The translations under genes were made by a program, and so were the position numbers. This document shows, piece by piece, positions 25,723 to 33,835 of a stretch of 61,538 nucleotides of DNA. The stretch comes from JAFGTP01 sp964472715 (GTDB lineage Bacteria > Fidelibacterota > UBA2242 > JAFGTP01): assembly GCA_964472715.1 (NCBI GenBank), contig CAYYMT010000003.1, positions 1 through 61,538 on the forward strand. Direction: 5' to 3'. Numbering within the stretch: the stretch's first letter is position 1; the number at the start of each line of letters is the position of its first letter. The notes beneath the pieces were generated by a model, which saw only the letters and a list, made by a program, of their open reading frames with translations, ran no database searches and was not told the DNA's origin.

Positions 25723-26121
25723 TTACCAGATGTAACAGAGGACTTCACCGCCAATATTATTGGCTTTAGCAATCTTATCCGTAACAATTCCGTGTGAAGT
25801 TGTTAGTATGGTGATGCCAAGTCCGTTTAGGGTTCTCGGGATTTCATCTTTTTTGACGTAATATCTTTTACTGGGTTTACTGGCTCTTTTTAAACCTTCT
25901 ATGACTGGATTTCCTTCGTGGTCATATTTGAGATAAATTCTAAGAAAATCTTGAATCCCGTCTTTTACAATTATGAAGTCTTTAATATAGCCTTCATGTT
26001 TTAAAATAAGGGACATTTTCTTTTTCACATTAGAAGCAGGTACGTCTACCCAAGACTTATTTTTTGCTTGTGCGTTCCTGATTCTTGTTAAATAATCTGC
26101 AATTGGATCTGTTACAGGCAT
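25723..26121 (-). CDS. rpsH: 30S ribosomal protein S8 (uS8)
   Basis: Binds the central domain of 16S rRNA; in Escherichia coli it also represses the spc operon by binding mRNA around L5. The 132 residues begin MPVTDPIADYLTRIRNAQAK and end with ILTTSHGIVTDKIAKANNIG, as in the family. The operon order is preserved, so the same feedback is possible but no mimic site was identified. Confidence 0.98.
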   Translation of the reverse strand: MPVTDPIADYLTRIRNAQAKNKSWVDVPASNVKKKMSLILKHEGYIKDFIIVKDGIQDFLRIYLKYDHEGNPVIEGLKRASKPSKRYYVKKDEIPRTLNGLGITILTTSHGIVTDKIAKANNIGGEVLCYIW

Positions 26122-26140
26122 AATTTCATTTTCTCCATTT

Positions 26141-26326
26141 TTACCAACTTGCTTTTGTTACGCCCGGAATTTCGCCTTTTAGCGCTAATTCTCGGAAGCA
26201 TAGTCTACATAAACCGAATTTTCTATAATAAGCTCTGGGTCTACCGCAATTGTTGCAACGGTGGATTTTCCGAGTTGAAAATTTAGGTTTTCTTTTTGCT
26301 TTCGCAATCATTGATTTTTTAGCCAT
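26141..26326 (-). CDS. rpsN: 30S ribosomal protein S14, short zinc-binding form (uS14, type Z)
   Basis: Small-subunit head protein. The 61 residues include Cys24, Cys27, Cys40 and Cys43 in RCNNCGRPRAYYRKFGLCRLC, the complete zinc site of the short type Z form. Typical of many non-proteobacterial genomes. It lies 14 bases after rplE. Confidence 0.98.
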   Translation of the reverse strand: MAKKSMIAKAKRKPKFSTRKIHRCNNCGRPRAYYRKFGLCRLCFRELALKGEIPGVTKASW

Positions 26327-26340
26327 TATTCTTTCTCCGC

Positions 26341-26913
26341 TTAATTTTTATTTTTCTTTTTAAACGGGAAACCAAAGGATTTCAGAAGTTCATACGCTTC
26401 TTTGTCTGTTTTGGCTGTCGTTGTAATTGTTATATTCAAGCCGTGAATTCTATCGACATTTTCGTAATTGATTTCCGGAAAAATGATATGTTCCTTAATT
26501 CCCAGTGAAAAATTTCCATTGCTATCAAAGGATTTGTCCGATAAGCCGGAAAAGTCTTTTACACGGGGTAAGGAAATATTGATTAATCTATCAAAAAATT
26601 CATACATTCTTTCACTACGAAGATTTACAAAACAACCGACTGGATCTCCCTGACGAATTTTAAAATTCGAAATCGCTTTTTTTGATTTTGTTACGACCGG
26701 ATTCTGGCCTGCGATCAGACTTACTTCTTCGATAACCTGTTTCAGGTAGTTGGGTTCTTCTTTCGCATCTCCGACACCAACGCTGACGGTTATTTTCTCC
26801 AGTTTGGGTACTTCCATCATGTTTTTGTAACCCATGGTTTCTTTCATATGGGGTACGATTTCTTCCTGATATTTTTCCAGAAGTCGCGGTGTGTACTTTG
26901 TTTGTTCTGACAC
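26341..26913 (-). CDS. rplE: 50S ribosomal protein L5 (uL5)
   Basis: Anchors 5S rRNA in the central protuberance. The 190 residues have the signature VGVGDAKEEPNYLKQVIEEV, ITGQNP-like AGQNPVVTKSKKAISNFKIR, and RVKDFSGLSDKSFDSNGNF. Typical length with a basic lysine tail. Located between rplX and rpsN. Confidence 0.98.
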   Translation of the reverse strand: MSEQTKYTPRLLEKYQEEIVPHMKETMGYKNMMEVPKLEKITVSVGVGDAKEEPNYLKQVIEEVSLIAGQNPVVTKSKKAISNFKIRQGDPVGCFVNLRSERMYEFFDRLINISLPRVKDFSGLSDKSFDSNGNFSLGIKEHIIFPEINYENVDRIHGLNITITTTAKTDKEAYELLKSFGFPFKKKNKN

Positions 26914-26924
26914 TTATAACTCCT

Positions 26925-27239
26925 TTAAATACTGTCTATTATTTCGCCCGTTTTTTTACAAACGCGAACTTTTTTACCATCATTCAATGTCTTATAGCCA
27001 ACTTTTGTCACCCGGCCTTCAAAGATCAGGGCGACATTGGACACATTAATCGGTGCTTCTCTTTCAATGATACCACCTTTAGGATTATCCTGAGTCGGGC
27101 GGGTATGACGCTTGATCATGCTTATGCCTTCAACAATAACACGGTTATCATTGGGATAAACAGCCAATACCTTGCCTTCTTTTCCTTTTTCATTACCGGC
27201 TATAATTTTTACTGTATCATTTTTCTTGATTCGTTGCAT
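26925..27239 (-). CDS. rplX: 50S ribosomal protein L24 (uL24)
   Basis: Assembly-initiating large-subunit protein. The 104 residues have an N-terminal KOW motif (KNDTVKIIAGNEKGKEGKVL) and VEGISMIKRHTRPTQDNPKG, both diagnostic. Between rplN and rplE in the conserved order. Confidence 0.98.
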   Translation of the reverse strand: MQRIKKNDTVKIIAGNEKGKEGKVLAVYPNDNRVIVEGISMIKRHTRPTQDNPKGGIIEREAPINVSNVALIFEGRVTKVGYKTLNDGKKVRVCKKTGEIIDSI

Positions 27240-27252
27240 TTATCTGTCTCCT

Positions 27253-27621
27253 TTAAAGCACTTCATGGGCCATTGAGACAATTTTAGTGAATTCTTTTTC
27301 ACGCAGTTCCCTGGCCACAGGTCCAAAAATACGAGTTCCTCGCGGTTCATTATTGGCATCTATAATTACAGCTGAATTATCGTCAAACCGAATGTATGTT
27401 CCGTCTTTTCGGCGAACTTCTTTAGCAGTTCTTACGATGACAGCTTTTTGCACTTCACCTTTTTTCACTTCGCCACCAGGTGATGCATGTTTTACAGTAA
27501 CAGTTATAACATCGCCAATGGTAGCTGTTTTTTTACCGGTTCCACCGAGGATGGCGATACAACGTACTTTTTTTGCTCCTGTATTATCCGCTACATTCAA
27601 TGTAGTTTCTCTCTGAATCAT
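27253..27621 (-). CDS. rplN: 50S ribosomal protein L14 (uL14)
   Basis: Intersubunit-face protein of the 50S. The 122 residues match the family from MIQRETTLNVADNTGAKKVR through GTRIFGPVARELREKEFTKI. Typical length. It lies between rpsQ and rplX. Confidence 0.98.
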   Translation of the reverse strand: MIQRETTLNVADNTGAKKVRCIAILGGTGKKTATIGDVITVTVKHASPGGEVKKGEVQKAVIVRTAKEVRRKDGTYIRFDDNSAVIIDANNEPRGTRIFGPVARELREKEFTKIVSMAHEVL

Positions 27622-27644
27622 TTCCTGTTACCTCTTTATCTTTC

Positions 27645-27896
27645 TTAATGACCTAAAATTTCCACCAGACGCCATCTCTTCTTTTTGCTCAGAGGCCTTG
27701 ACATCTCGATCCTTACTTTATCCCCTTCCTGGCATTTATTTTCAGGATCATGGGCAAAAAACTTAGACCGTTTTTTGACATATTTTTTATAAAGTGGATG
27801 TTTTACTTTGTTCTCGATGGATACGACAATGGTTTTATCCATTTTGTTACTAGTAACTGTACCCGTTAATCTCTTTTTTAATTTTTCAGCACTCAT
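27645..27896 (-). CDS. rpsQ: 30S ribosomal protein S17 (uS17)
   Basis: Primary 16S-binding OB-fold protein. The 83 residues include LTGTVTSNKMDKTIVVSIEN, VKHPLYKKYVKKRSKFFAHD and the end SRPLSKKKRWRLVEIL. Typical. It follows rpmC by 21 bases. Confidence 0.98.
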   Translation of the reverse strand: MSAEKLKKRLTGTVTSNKMDKTIVVSIENKVKHPLYKKYVKKRSKFFAHDPENKCQEGDKVRIEMSRPLSKKKRWRLVEILGH

Positions 27897-27917
27897 TTAA
27901 AACTTTCCCATATTAAT

Positions 27918-28118
27918 TTATTTTCTAATTCCCAGATCATATTCATGGAGAACAGTTTTGATTTGTGCGATTTCTTTTCTGATCTCCCTGATTTTAATAG
28001 GATTTTCCAACTGTTGCATAGCTTTTTGAAACCGTAGGTTTTCCAAAGCCTCGATATTGTCCTGCAATTTTGTTTTCAATTCATCTATGGAAAGTTCTCT
28101 TAACTGCTCTTTTTTCAC
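27918..28118 (-). CDS. rpmC: 50S ribosomal protein L29 (uL29)
   Basis: A helical-hairpin protein at the tunnel exit, a docking site for trigger factor and SRP. From GTG at 28118 it has 66 residues, beginning KKEQLRELSIDELKTKL and containing NPIKIREIRKEIAQIKT. A TTG six bases upstream is in frame, but it directly follows AGGAG without a spacer, so the GTG (six-base spacing) is the likely start. The ribosome-binding site overlaps the rplP stop codon. Confidence 0.96.
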   Translation of the reverse strand: MKKEQLRELSIDELKTKLQDNIEALENLRFQKAMQQLENPIKIREIRKEIAQIKTVLHEYDLGIRK

Positions 28119-28127
28119 AATCAACTC

Positions 28128-28538
28128 CTAATATTCTTTTCTTGCAACAAGTTTTGTTTTAATAGGTAGCTTATGAGAAACTTTTTCAGCTAATCTTTTC
28201 ATATTAACTTCACTAGATTCTACTTCAAACAGAATTCTACCGGGCTTAACAACCGCGACCCAGTATTCCGGTGTACCTTTACCTTTACCCATACGTGTTT
28301 CAGCAGGTGTAGCAGTGACAGGTTTGTCAGGAAAGATCCGCGTCCACATTTTCCCGTTTTTTCTGATTTCCCGGGAAATTACAACACGGCACGCTTCGAT
28401 CTGTCTGGAATTGATCCAGCCCGGTTCCAGGGCTTTGATCCCATATTGACCGAAAGCAACTGTGCTGCCTTTTAAAGCTAACCCTTTTCGTCTGCCTCGA
28501 TGTTGTTTTCTATATTTTACTTTTTGTGGTACTAACAT
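28128..28538 (-). CDS. rplP: 50S ribosomal protein L16 (uL16)
   Basis: Late-assembly protein near the A site and 5S rRNA. The 136 residues show YRKQHRGRRKGLALKGSTVA, FGQYGIKALEPGWI and ETRMGKGKGTPEYWVAVV. Typical length and order, 14 bases after rpsC. Confidence 0.98.
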   Translation of the reverse strand: MLVPQKVKYRKQHRGRRKGLALKGSTVAFGQYGIKALEPGWINSRQIEACRVVISREIRKNGKMWTRIFPDKPVTATPAETRMGKGKGTPEYWVAVVKPGRILFEVESSEVNMKRLAEKVSHKLPIKTKLVARKEY

Positions 28539-28552
28539 GTTTAATCCTTAAT

Positions 28553-29182
28553 TTACTTTGAAGTTTTTTCACCGTTACAGATCCAAACTTTGATACCAAT
28601 GCTACCATAAGTAGTAAACGAGGTCACTGAGGCAAAATCAATATTTGCTCTCAGGGTCTGCAGGGGAACACGGCCTTCATTGAAGGATTCGGTTCTTGAC
28701 ATATCAGCGCCGCCGATACGACCGCGAACCTGAATTCTGATCCCGTCCGCGCCCATTCTTAATGCACTTTTCATGGCCTGTTTGACAGCTCTTCGGTGAG
28801 AGACCTTTTTGGCCAATTGTTGTGCAATATTCTGACCGACCAAAGTGGCATCTAATTCCGGTCTTTTCACTTCAGTTACATTAATTTGAACATTTGTGTT
28901 GGTTAGTTTCTGAAGTTCCATTTTCAGCTGGTCAACTTCCTGACCTTTTTTTCCAATAACAATACCCGGACGTGCAGTATTTATAATGATAGTTATTTTC
29001 TTGGATGTTCGATGGATGTCTAGTGAAGATATTCCCGCATTGGGGAGTCTGTTATTGATATATTTTCTCAGATGAATATCTTCTGCAAGTTTGTCTTTGA
29101 AATTTTTCTCATCAAACCAGATACTTTTCCACTCTTTATTGTATCCGATTCTCATTCCGATTGGATTAACTTTTTGACCCAA
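28553..29182 (-). CDS. rpsC: 30S ribosomal protein S3 (uS3)
   Basis: Forms part of the mRNA entry tunnel and helicase. The 209 residues start MGQKVNPIGMRIGYNKEW, carry a type II KH domain with GIVIGKKGQEVDQLKMEL, and the C-terminal domain with HRRAVKQAMKSALRMGADGI and GRIGGADMSRTE. Typical length without a long tail. Confidence 0.98.
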   Translation of the reverse strand: MGQKVNPIGMRIGYNKEWKSIWFDEKNFKDKLAEDIHLRKYINNRLPNAGISSLDIHRTSKKITIIINTARPGIVIGKKGQEVDQLKMELQKLTNTNVQINVTEVKRPELDATLVGQNIAQQLAKKVSHRRAVKQAMKSALRMGADGIRIQVRGRIGGADMSRTESFNEGRVPLQTLRANIDFASVTSFTTYGSIGIKVWICNGEKTSK

Positions 29183-29196
29183 AAATGACCTCCGAA

Positions 29197-29556
29197 TTAA
29201 TTTTTATTTCTATCATTTTTTTCAGCAACAACCACGGTCAAATGACTTGATCGTTTTCGAATGATCGTTGCACGTCCCATTGCTCTTGGACGAAATCTTC
29301 TGGCTGTCGGCCCTTCATCTACGAAAATTGTTTTGATATACAATTCTTCCGGTTCCAAATGTCCGCCCTCGTCAGTATTTAACAGATTGGATACAGCTGA
29401 TCTTACAGTTTTTTCTACCTGTATTGAGGCTTTTTTATTGTTGAAATGCAGGGCGTTTAACGCTCTGTCCAGGTCTTTGCCTTTGATCAGTTCACATACC
29501 TGCCTGACTTTTCTAGCCGATTGTCTTATGTTTCTTTGTATTGCTTTTGCTTCCAT
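29197..29556 (-). CDS. rplV: 50S ribosomal protein L22 (uL22)
   Basis: Lines the peptide exit tunnel. The 119 residues include QSARKVRQVCELIKGKDLDR, KASIQVEKTVRSAVSNL and the tunnel-loop region FVDEGPTARRFRPRAMGRA. Typical. It is between rpsS and rpsC. Confidence 0.98.
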   Translation of the reverse strand: MEAKAIQRNIRQSARKVRQVCELIKGKDLDRALNALHFNNKKASIQVEKTVRSAVSNLLNTDEGGHLEPEELYIKTIFVDEGPTARRFRPRAMGRATIIRKRSSHLTVVVAEKNDRNKN

Positions 29557-29584
29557 TTTTGCTCAACTTCTTCTTTTAAATTAG

Positions 29585-29848
29585 CTATTCACTCTTTCTG
29601 TGACCTCTGAAGGTCCTTGTCAAAGCAAACTCTCCCAGTTTGTGGCCAACCATATTTTCTGTGACGAAAACCGGGATAAACTTATTTCCGTTATGTATTG
29701 CCACAGTGTATCCAACAAAGTCAGGGGAGATTGTGGAGCTTCTTGCCCAAGTCTTAATGACTTGCTTTTTGCCGGATTCTTGTAATTTATGGACCTTTTT
29801 AAGCAATCTCTCGTCAATATGTGGGCCTTTTTTAATAGAACGACTCAT
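29585..29848 (-). CDS. rpsS: 30S ribosomal protein S19 (uS19)
   Basis: Head protein paired with S13. The 87 residues start MSRSIKKGPHIDERLLKKV and contain IKTWARSSTISPDFVGYTVA and GHKLGEFALTRTFRGH, diagnostic of the family. Short spacing from rplB (12 bases). Confidence 0.98.
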   Translation of the reverse strand: MSRSIKKGPHIDERLLKKVHKLQESGKKQVIKTWARSSTISPDFVGYTVAIHNGNKFIPVFVTENMVGHKLGEFALTRTFRGHRKSE

Positions 29849-29860
29849 TTAATCTCCTAA

Positions 29861-30688
29861 CTATTTTTTCCGTCTTTTGACAATAAATTTATCACTTTGA
29901 TTTCTACGCTTACGGGTTTTCAGTCCTTTGGACTTCTGTCCCCATGGCGATACAGGATGTCCACCACCGGAGGTACGGCCTTCTCCACCACCCATGGGGT
30001 GATCGATCGGGTTCATTACAACCCCTCTTACTTTTGGCCGGCGGCCTCTGTGTCTGGTCATACCGGCTTTACCAACCGTGACTTTTTCGTGGTCGATATT
30101 ACCGACAACGCCGATTGTCGCCAAACAATTTTTGGGTAACAATCTTAATTCACCTGAGGGCATTCCCAAAGTAACAAATTTACCTTCTTTTGCAACGACT
30201 TTTGCATAGGATCCGGCGCTGCGGGCAATTTGACCGCCGCGTCCCGGGTAGAGTTCAATATTATGAACCGAAGTACCGGTTGGAATTCTTTCCAGGGGCA
30301 ATGTGTTACCGCGTTTGATCGGCACTTCTTTCCCGGAGAGGATTTTGTCATCGACATTAATTCCGGCAGGTGCTAAAATGTAGCGCTTTTCACCATCATC
30401 GTAGCATACCAGGGCAATGTGTGCAGATCGGTTAGGATCATATTCAATACCAATAACTTTAGCCGGAATATCATGTTTATTTCTTTTGAAATCAATAATT
30501 CTGTATTTTCTTTTGGAACCGCCGCCAATATGTCTGGAGGTGATTCGTCCGTTATTGTTTCTGCCACCAGATTTTTTGATAGAAGACAGCAGACTTTTCT
30601 CAGGTACAAATTTCGTTAACTCATCATTTGCATTGTATGTCTGATATCTCTGTCCTGGTGTGTTCGGTTTTAATTTTCGTATACCCAT
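29861..30688 (-). CDS. rplB: 50S ribosomal protein L2 (uL2)
   Basis: Needed for subunit association and peptidyl-transferase structure. The 275 residues begin MGIRKLKPNTPGQRYQTY and have the C-terminal signature MNPIDHPMGGGEGRTSGGGH with the conserved His of the active-site neighbourhood. Typical length and order, three bases after rplW. Confidence 0.98.
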   Translation of the reverse strand: MGIRKLKPNTPGQRYQTYNANDELTKFVPEKSLLSSIKKSGGRNNNGRITSRHIGGGSKRKYRIIDFKRNKHDIPAKVIGIEYDPNRSAHIALVCYDDGEKRYILAPAGINVDDKILSGKEVPIKRGNTLPLERIPTGTSVHNIELYPGRGGQIARSAGSYAKVVAKEGKFVTLGMPSGELRLLPKNCLATIGVVGNIDHEKVTVGKAGMTRHRGRRPKVRGVVMNPIDHPMGGGEGRTSGGGHPVSPWGQKSKGLKTRKRRNQSDKFIVKRRKK

Positions 30689-30691
30689 GAT

Positions 30692-31015
30692 TTATACCGC
30701 TGTTTCTCCTTGATAGAAATCTATAGAATCATCTTTGTGCAATGTTATAATTGCTTTTTTCCAACTTCTTCTATGACCTCTAGTTCTGATAACTCTTCCA
30801 CCGCTTCTGACTGTCATCTCTTTTTGTTTACCCTTGACGTTGATCGTTGATACATCAGTCACTTTGACATCAAACTTCTTTTCAACGGCATCTTTGATCT
30901 GAAGTTTGTTGGCATCTTTGACAACTTCAAAGGCGTACTTATTAAGTTCTTCGCCTAATATTGTGAGTTTTTCTGTCAGAATTGGTCTTATTATTACTGT
31001 TTTTACTTTCTGCAT
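30692..31015 (-). CDS. rplW: 50S ribosomal protein L23 (uL23)
   Basis: Tunnel-exit protein and main docking site of trigger factor. From ATG at 31015 it has 107 residues: MQKVKTVIIRPILTEKLTIL at the start, KFDVKVTDVSTINVKGK in the middle. An in-frame TTG 12 bases upstream would place the start ahead of the GGAAGTG ribosome-binding sequence, so the ATG is preferred. Its client-binding partner trigger factor is encoded at 10587-11849. Confidence 0.97.
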   Translation of the reverse strand: MQKVKTVIIRPILTEKLTILGEELNKYAFEVVKDANKLQIKDAVEKKFDVKVTDVSTINVKGKQKEMTVRSGGRVIRTRGHRRSWKKAIITLHKDDSIDFYQGETAV

Positions 31016-31031
31016 TTCACTTCCCAATCAA

Positions 31032-31658
31032 TTATTTAAGACAATCGTTAAGTTTCATAAGACCATCTTTATCGATTAGCACGATGTCATTTCTCATGAT
31101 TGTATAAGTGGATACTTTGGTTGCTTCCATGGCTCTTACATTGGGAAAGTTCCGGGAAGCAAGATAAAAGTTTTCACTTATATCAGAAGTAAGAAATAAT
31201 ACTTTTCGGTCCTGTACGTCTAAATTTGACAGTAGATTTCTTACATTCCTGGCCTTGTGGTCGTCGTAATTAAAGTCAACGAAAACCATGATGTTTTCAT
31301 TTTTAAGTTTCAGAGACATGGCGCTTCTTCGGGCCAGTTGTCTGACTTTTTTGTTGACTTTTGATTTATATTTATGGGGCTTTGGTCCGAAGATAACGCC
31401 ACCACCGACCCACAAAGGACTTCTTCTGGATCCGGCACGTGCAACACCGCGGCCTTTTTGCGGCCAGGGTTTTTTACCACCCCCCCGTTTTTCATTACGG
31501 GTTTTGGTGGAATGCGTACCTTGTCTGGATCGCTTCTGTTCTGACTTGACGGCAAGATAAATCGCGTGTTCATGAGGTTCGATATCGAACACTAACTCAT
31601 CCATTTTCAATGTTTCGTCAGTTTTTTTGCCTTCTTTATTATGTACAACAAATTCCAT
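31032..31658 (-). CDS. rplD: 50S ribosomal protein L4 (uL4)
   Basis: Tunnel protein and, in Escherichia coli, repressor of the S10 operon. The 208 residues carry the long basic loop GTHSTKTRNEKRGGGKKPWP followed by QKGRGVARAGSRRSPLW, and the core LARRSAMSLKLKNENIMV. Typical size. Two bases after rplC. No S10-type leader hairpin is visible because rpsJ directly follows tuf. Confidence 0.98.
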   Translation of the reverse strand: MEFVVHNKEGKKTDETLKMDELVFDIEPHEHAIYLAVKSEQKRSRQGTHSTKTRNEKRGGGKKPWPQKGRGVARAGSRRSPLWVGGGVIFGPKPHKYKSKVNKKVRQLARRSAMSLKLKNENIMVFVDFNYDDHKARNVRNLLSNLDVQDRKVLFLTSDISENFYLASRNFPNVRAMEATKVSTYTIMRNDIVLIDKDGLMKLNDCLK

Positions 31659-31660
31659 GA

Positions 31661-32287
31661 CTATTTTTCCTGCTTGCGAATAGTTAAAATTCCATTTTTT
31701 GCACCTGGAACCGCTCCTTTTACAAAGAGCAGATTGTTATCAACATCAACTTTTACCACTTCAAGGTTGCTGATGGTTTTTGTGTCTCCACCAGTTCTAC
31801 CGGGCATAGACATTCCTTTGATTACTCTTGCGGGATCAGCAGACTGTCCAATTGAACCAGGAGCTCTTAATCTATCTTTTTGACCGTGAGTACTTTGTCC
31901 GCCGGAGAAGCCATGTCTCTTCATTACACCTTGAAAACCTTTACCTTTAGTAATGCCGGTGATTTTTAATTTGTCACCCTTGGAAAAGCTGGACACTGTT
32001 ATTTCAGCGCCTTCTTTCATGACCTCTTCGTCAGCATTTCTAAATTCCGCTAAAGATCTGTAATAGTCAGTTTTATGTTTGTCAAAGTGTCCTTTTAATG
32101 GCTTATTCAACAGACGTTCAGGTTTTTTGTCAAAACCAACCTGGACGGCAGCATACCCATCTTTTTCCACAGTTTTGGTCTGAACCACTTTACAGGGGCC
32201 AGCTTCTATTACTGTCACAGGTACGATCACGTCATTATCGGCAAAAACCTGACTCATTCCTATTTTTTTTCCAATTATTCCTAGCAT
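31661..32287 (-). CDS. rplC: 50S ribosomal protein L3 (uL3)
   Basis: Early-assembly protein reaching the peptidyl-transferase centre. The 208 residues start MLGIIGKKIGMSQVFADND and have the central loop signature RAPGSIGQSADPARVIKGMS followed by MPGRTGGDTKT. Typical size and order after rpsJ. Confidence 0.98.
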   Translation of the reverse strand: MLGIIGKKIGMSQVFADNDVIVPVTVIEAGPCKVVQTKTVEKDGYAAVQVGFDKKPERLLNKPLKGHFDKHKTDYYRSLAEFRNADEEVMKEGAEITVSSFSKGDKLKITGITKGKGFQGVMKRHGFSGGQSTHGQKDRLRAPGSIGQSADPARVIKGMSMPGRTGGDTKTISNLEVVKVDVDNNLLFVKGAVPGAKNGILTIRKQEK

Positions 32288-32305
32288 ATCTCACTTCTTC
32301 TCAAA

Positions 32306-32620
32306 TTATACTTTAATCTCAATATCAACACCGGCTGGCAAATCTAATCGCATTAAAGCATCTACAGTTTTTGATGTAGAATTCAGGATATCTACCAGTC
32401 GCTTGTGAATCTTTGTCTGAAACTGTTCACGTGATTTCTTGTTCACATGCGGTGACCGTAATACAGTATATACAGTTCTGTTAGTAGGTAATGGTATAGG
32501 ACCAGAAACTACTGCACCTGTAGACTTAGCCGTCGCCACGATTTTTTGTGTACTTTTATCAAGTAGGTTATGATCGTAAGCTTTTAAATTGATTCTAATT
32601 TTTTGACCAGGCACTTGCAA
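32306..32620 (-). CDS. rpsJ: 30S ribosomal protein S10 (uS10, NusE)
   Basis: Small-subunit head protein that also pairs with NusB in antitermination complexes. The 104 residues include QKIRINLKAYDHNLLDKSTQ, GPIPLPTNRTVYTVLRSPHV and the end LMRLDLPAGVDIEIKV. Six bases after tuf, so the S10 operon has no separate leader here. NusB is at 15078-15515. Confidence 0.98.
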   Translation of the reverse strand: MQVPGQKIRINLKAYDHNLLDKSTQKIVATAKSTGAVVSGPIPLPTNRTVYTVLRSPHVNKKSREQFQTKIHKRLVDILNSTSKTVDALMRLDLPAGVDIEIKV

Positions 32621-32626
32621 CTCTCC

Positions 32627-33817
32627 TTACTCAACGATTTCAGTTACAACACCAGCACCAACTGTTCTGCCACCTTCACGAATCGCAAATCTTAATCCTT
32701 CTTCCATGGCGATTTCGCTGATCAGTTCGACATCCATTGTGATATTATCACCAGGCATTACCATTTCAACGCCTTCAGGAAGGGTAACTGATCCGGTTAC
32801 GTCAGTTGTTCTGAAATAAAACTGAGGTCTGTAACCTTTGAAGAATGGTGTATGTCTACCACCTTCGTCTTTTTTCAATACGTATACTTCACCTTTAAAC
32901 TTGGTATGAGGGGTGATACTTCCCGGTTTGGCGATGACCATTCCGCGCTGTAAAAATTCTTTGTCAACACCTCTCAAAAGCAGACCTACATTGTCGCCGG
33001 CTTGTCCCTGATCCAACAGTTTGCGGAACATTTCAACTCCGGTAATGACTGTTTTTTCGTGGGCGCCAAGTCCGATAATTTCCGCTTCATCCCCAACTTT
33101 GATAATTCCACGGTCGATTTTACCGGTTCCTACTGTTCCACGGCCTGTGATGGAGAAAACATCTTCTACCGGCATCAGGAATGGTTTATCGGTTTCTCTT
33201 TCCGGTTCCGGAATATAATTATCAAGGGCGTCTACCAGGTCTTTGACCGGTTTGATCTTGTCGGCATCATCAGGATTGTTCAACGCTTCCAGAGCGCTTC
33301 CCTGGATTACCGGTACATCATCACCCGGAAATTCATATTTGTCAAGCAGTTCCCGGATTTCCATTTCCACCAGTTCCAGCAGTTCTTCATCGTCTACCAT
33401 ATCAGTTTTGTTCATGAATACGACGATCGCAGGTACATTTACCTGGCGGGCCAGCAGGATGTGTTCCCGTGTCTGGGGCATGGGGCCGTCAAAAGCGGAT
33501 ACTACCAGGATTGCTCCGTCCATCTGGGCGGCGCCGGTAATCATATTTTTGATATAGTCAGCGTGTCCCGGACAATCTACGTGGGCGTAGTGACGGTTGG
33601 CTGATTCATATTCCACGTGGGCGGTATTAATTGTAATGCCACGTTCTCTTTCTTCAGGCGCGTTATCAATACTGTCAAAACTACGCGCTTCTGCTAAACC
33701 ATCGCTATTCAATATCAATGTCATTGCCGCTGTCAGGGTGGTTTTACCATGATCAACGTGTCCGATTGTTCCTACGTTTACGTGCGGCTTTGTTCTTTGA
33801 AATGTTTCTTTAGCCAT
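32627..33817 (-). CDS. tuf: Elongation factor Tu, copy 1 (str-operon copy)
   Basis: GTPase that delivers aminoacyl-tRNA to the A site. The 396 residues have G1 GHVDHGKT at 19-26, G3 DCPGHADY near 81, and G4 NKTD near 136, with domains 2 and 3 intact. The protein is identical to the copy at 48170-49360, and the DNA appears identical from the stop codon to 18 bases upstream of the ATG. It lies between fusA (12 bases) and rpsJ (6 bases), the classical str-operon position. Confidence 0.98.
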   Translation of the reverse strand: MAKETFQRTKPHVNVGTIGHVDHGKTTLTAAMTLILNSDGLAEARSFDSIDNAPEERERGITINTAHVEYESANRHYAHVDCPGHADYIKNMITGAAQMDGAILVVSAFDGPMPQTREHILLARQVNVPAIVVFMNKTDMVDDEELLELVEMEIRELLDKYEFPGDDVPVIQGSALEALNNPDDADKIKPVKDLVDALDNYIPEPERETDKPFLMPVEDVFSITGRGTVGTGKIDRGIIKVGDEAEIIGLGAHEKTVITGVEMFRKLLDQGQAGDNVGLLLRGVDKEFLQRGMVIAKPGSITPHTKFKGEVYVLKKDEGGRHTPFFKGYRPQFYFRTTDVTGSVTLPEGVEMVMPGDNITMDVELISEIAMEEGLRFAIREGGRTVGAGVVTEIVE

Positions 33818-33835
33818 CTTAGAAACTCCTTAGTT
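32627..33835. repeat. Long direct repeat: tuf block 1
   Basis: A 1209-base segment that appears identical to 48170-49378, same orientation. The shared DNA ends exactly at the tuf stop codon downstream and about 18 bases before the ATG upstream, where it includes the stop codon of fusA and the tuf ribosome-binding site. Beyond these limits the two loci differ at once. Confidence 0.9.

Noticed and set aside
33002..33604. A 200-codon plus-strand frame inside tuf, repeated at 48545-49147
   Set aside because: It is antisense to the highly conserved tuf gene; its duplication only reflects the duplicated tuf block.
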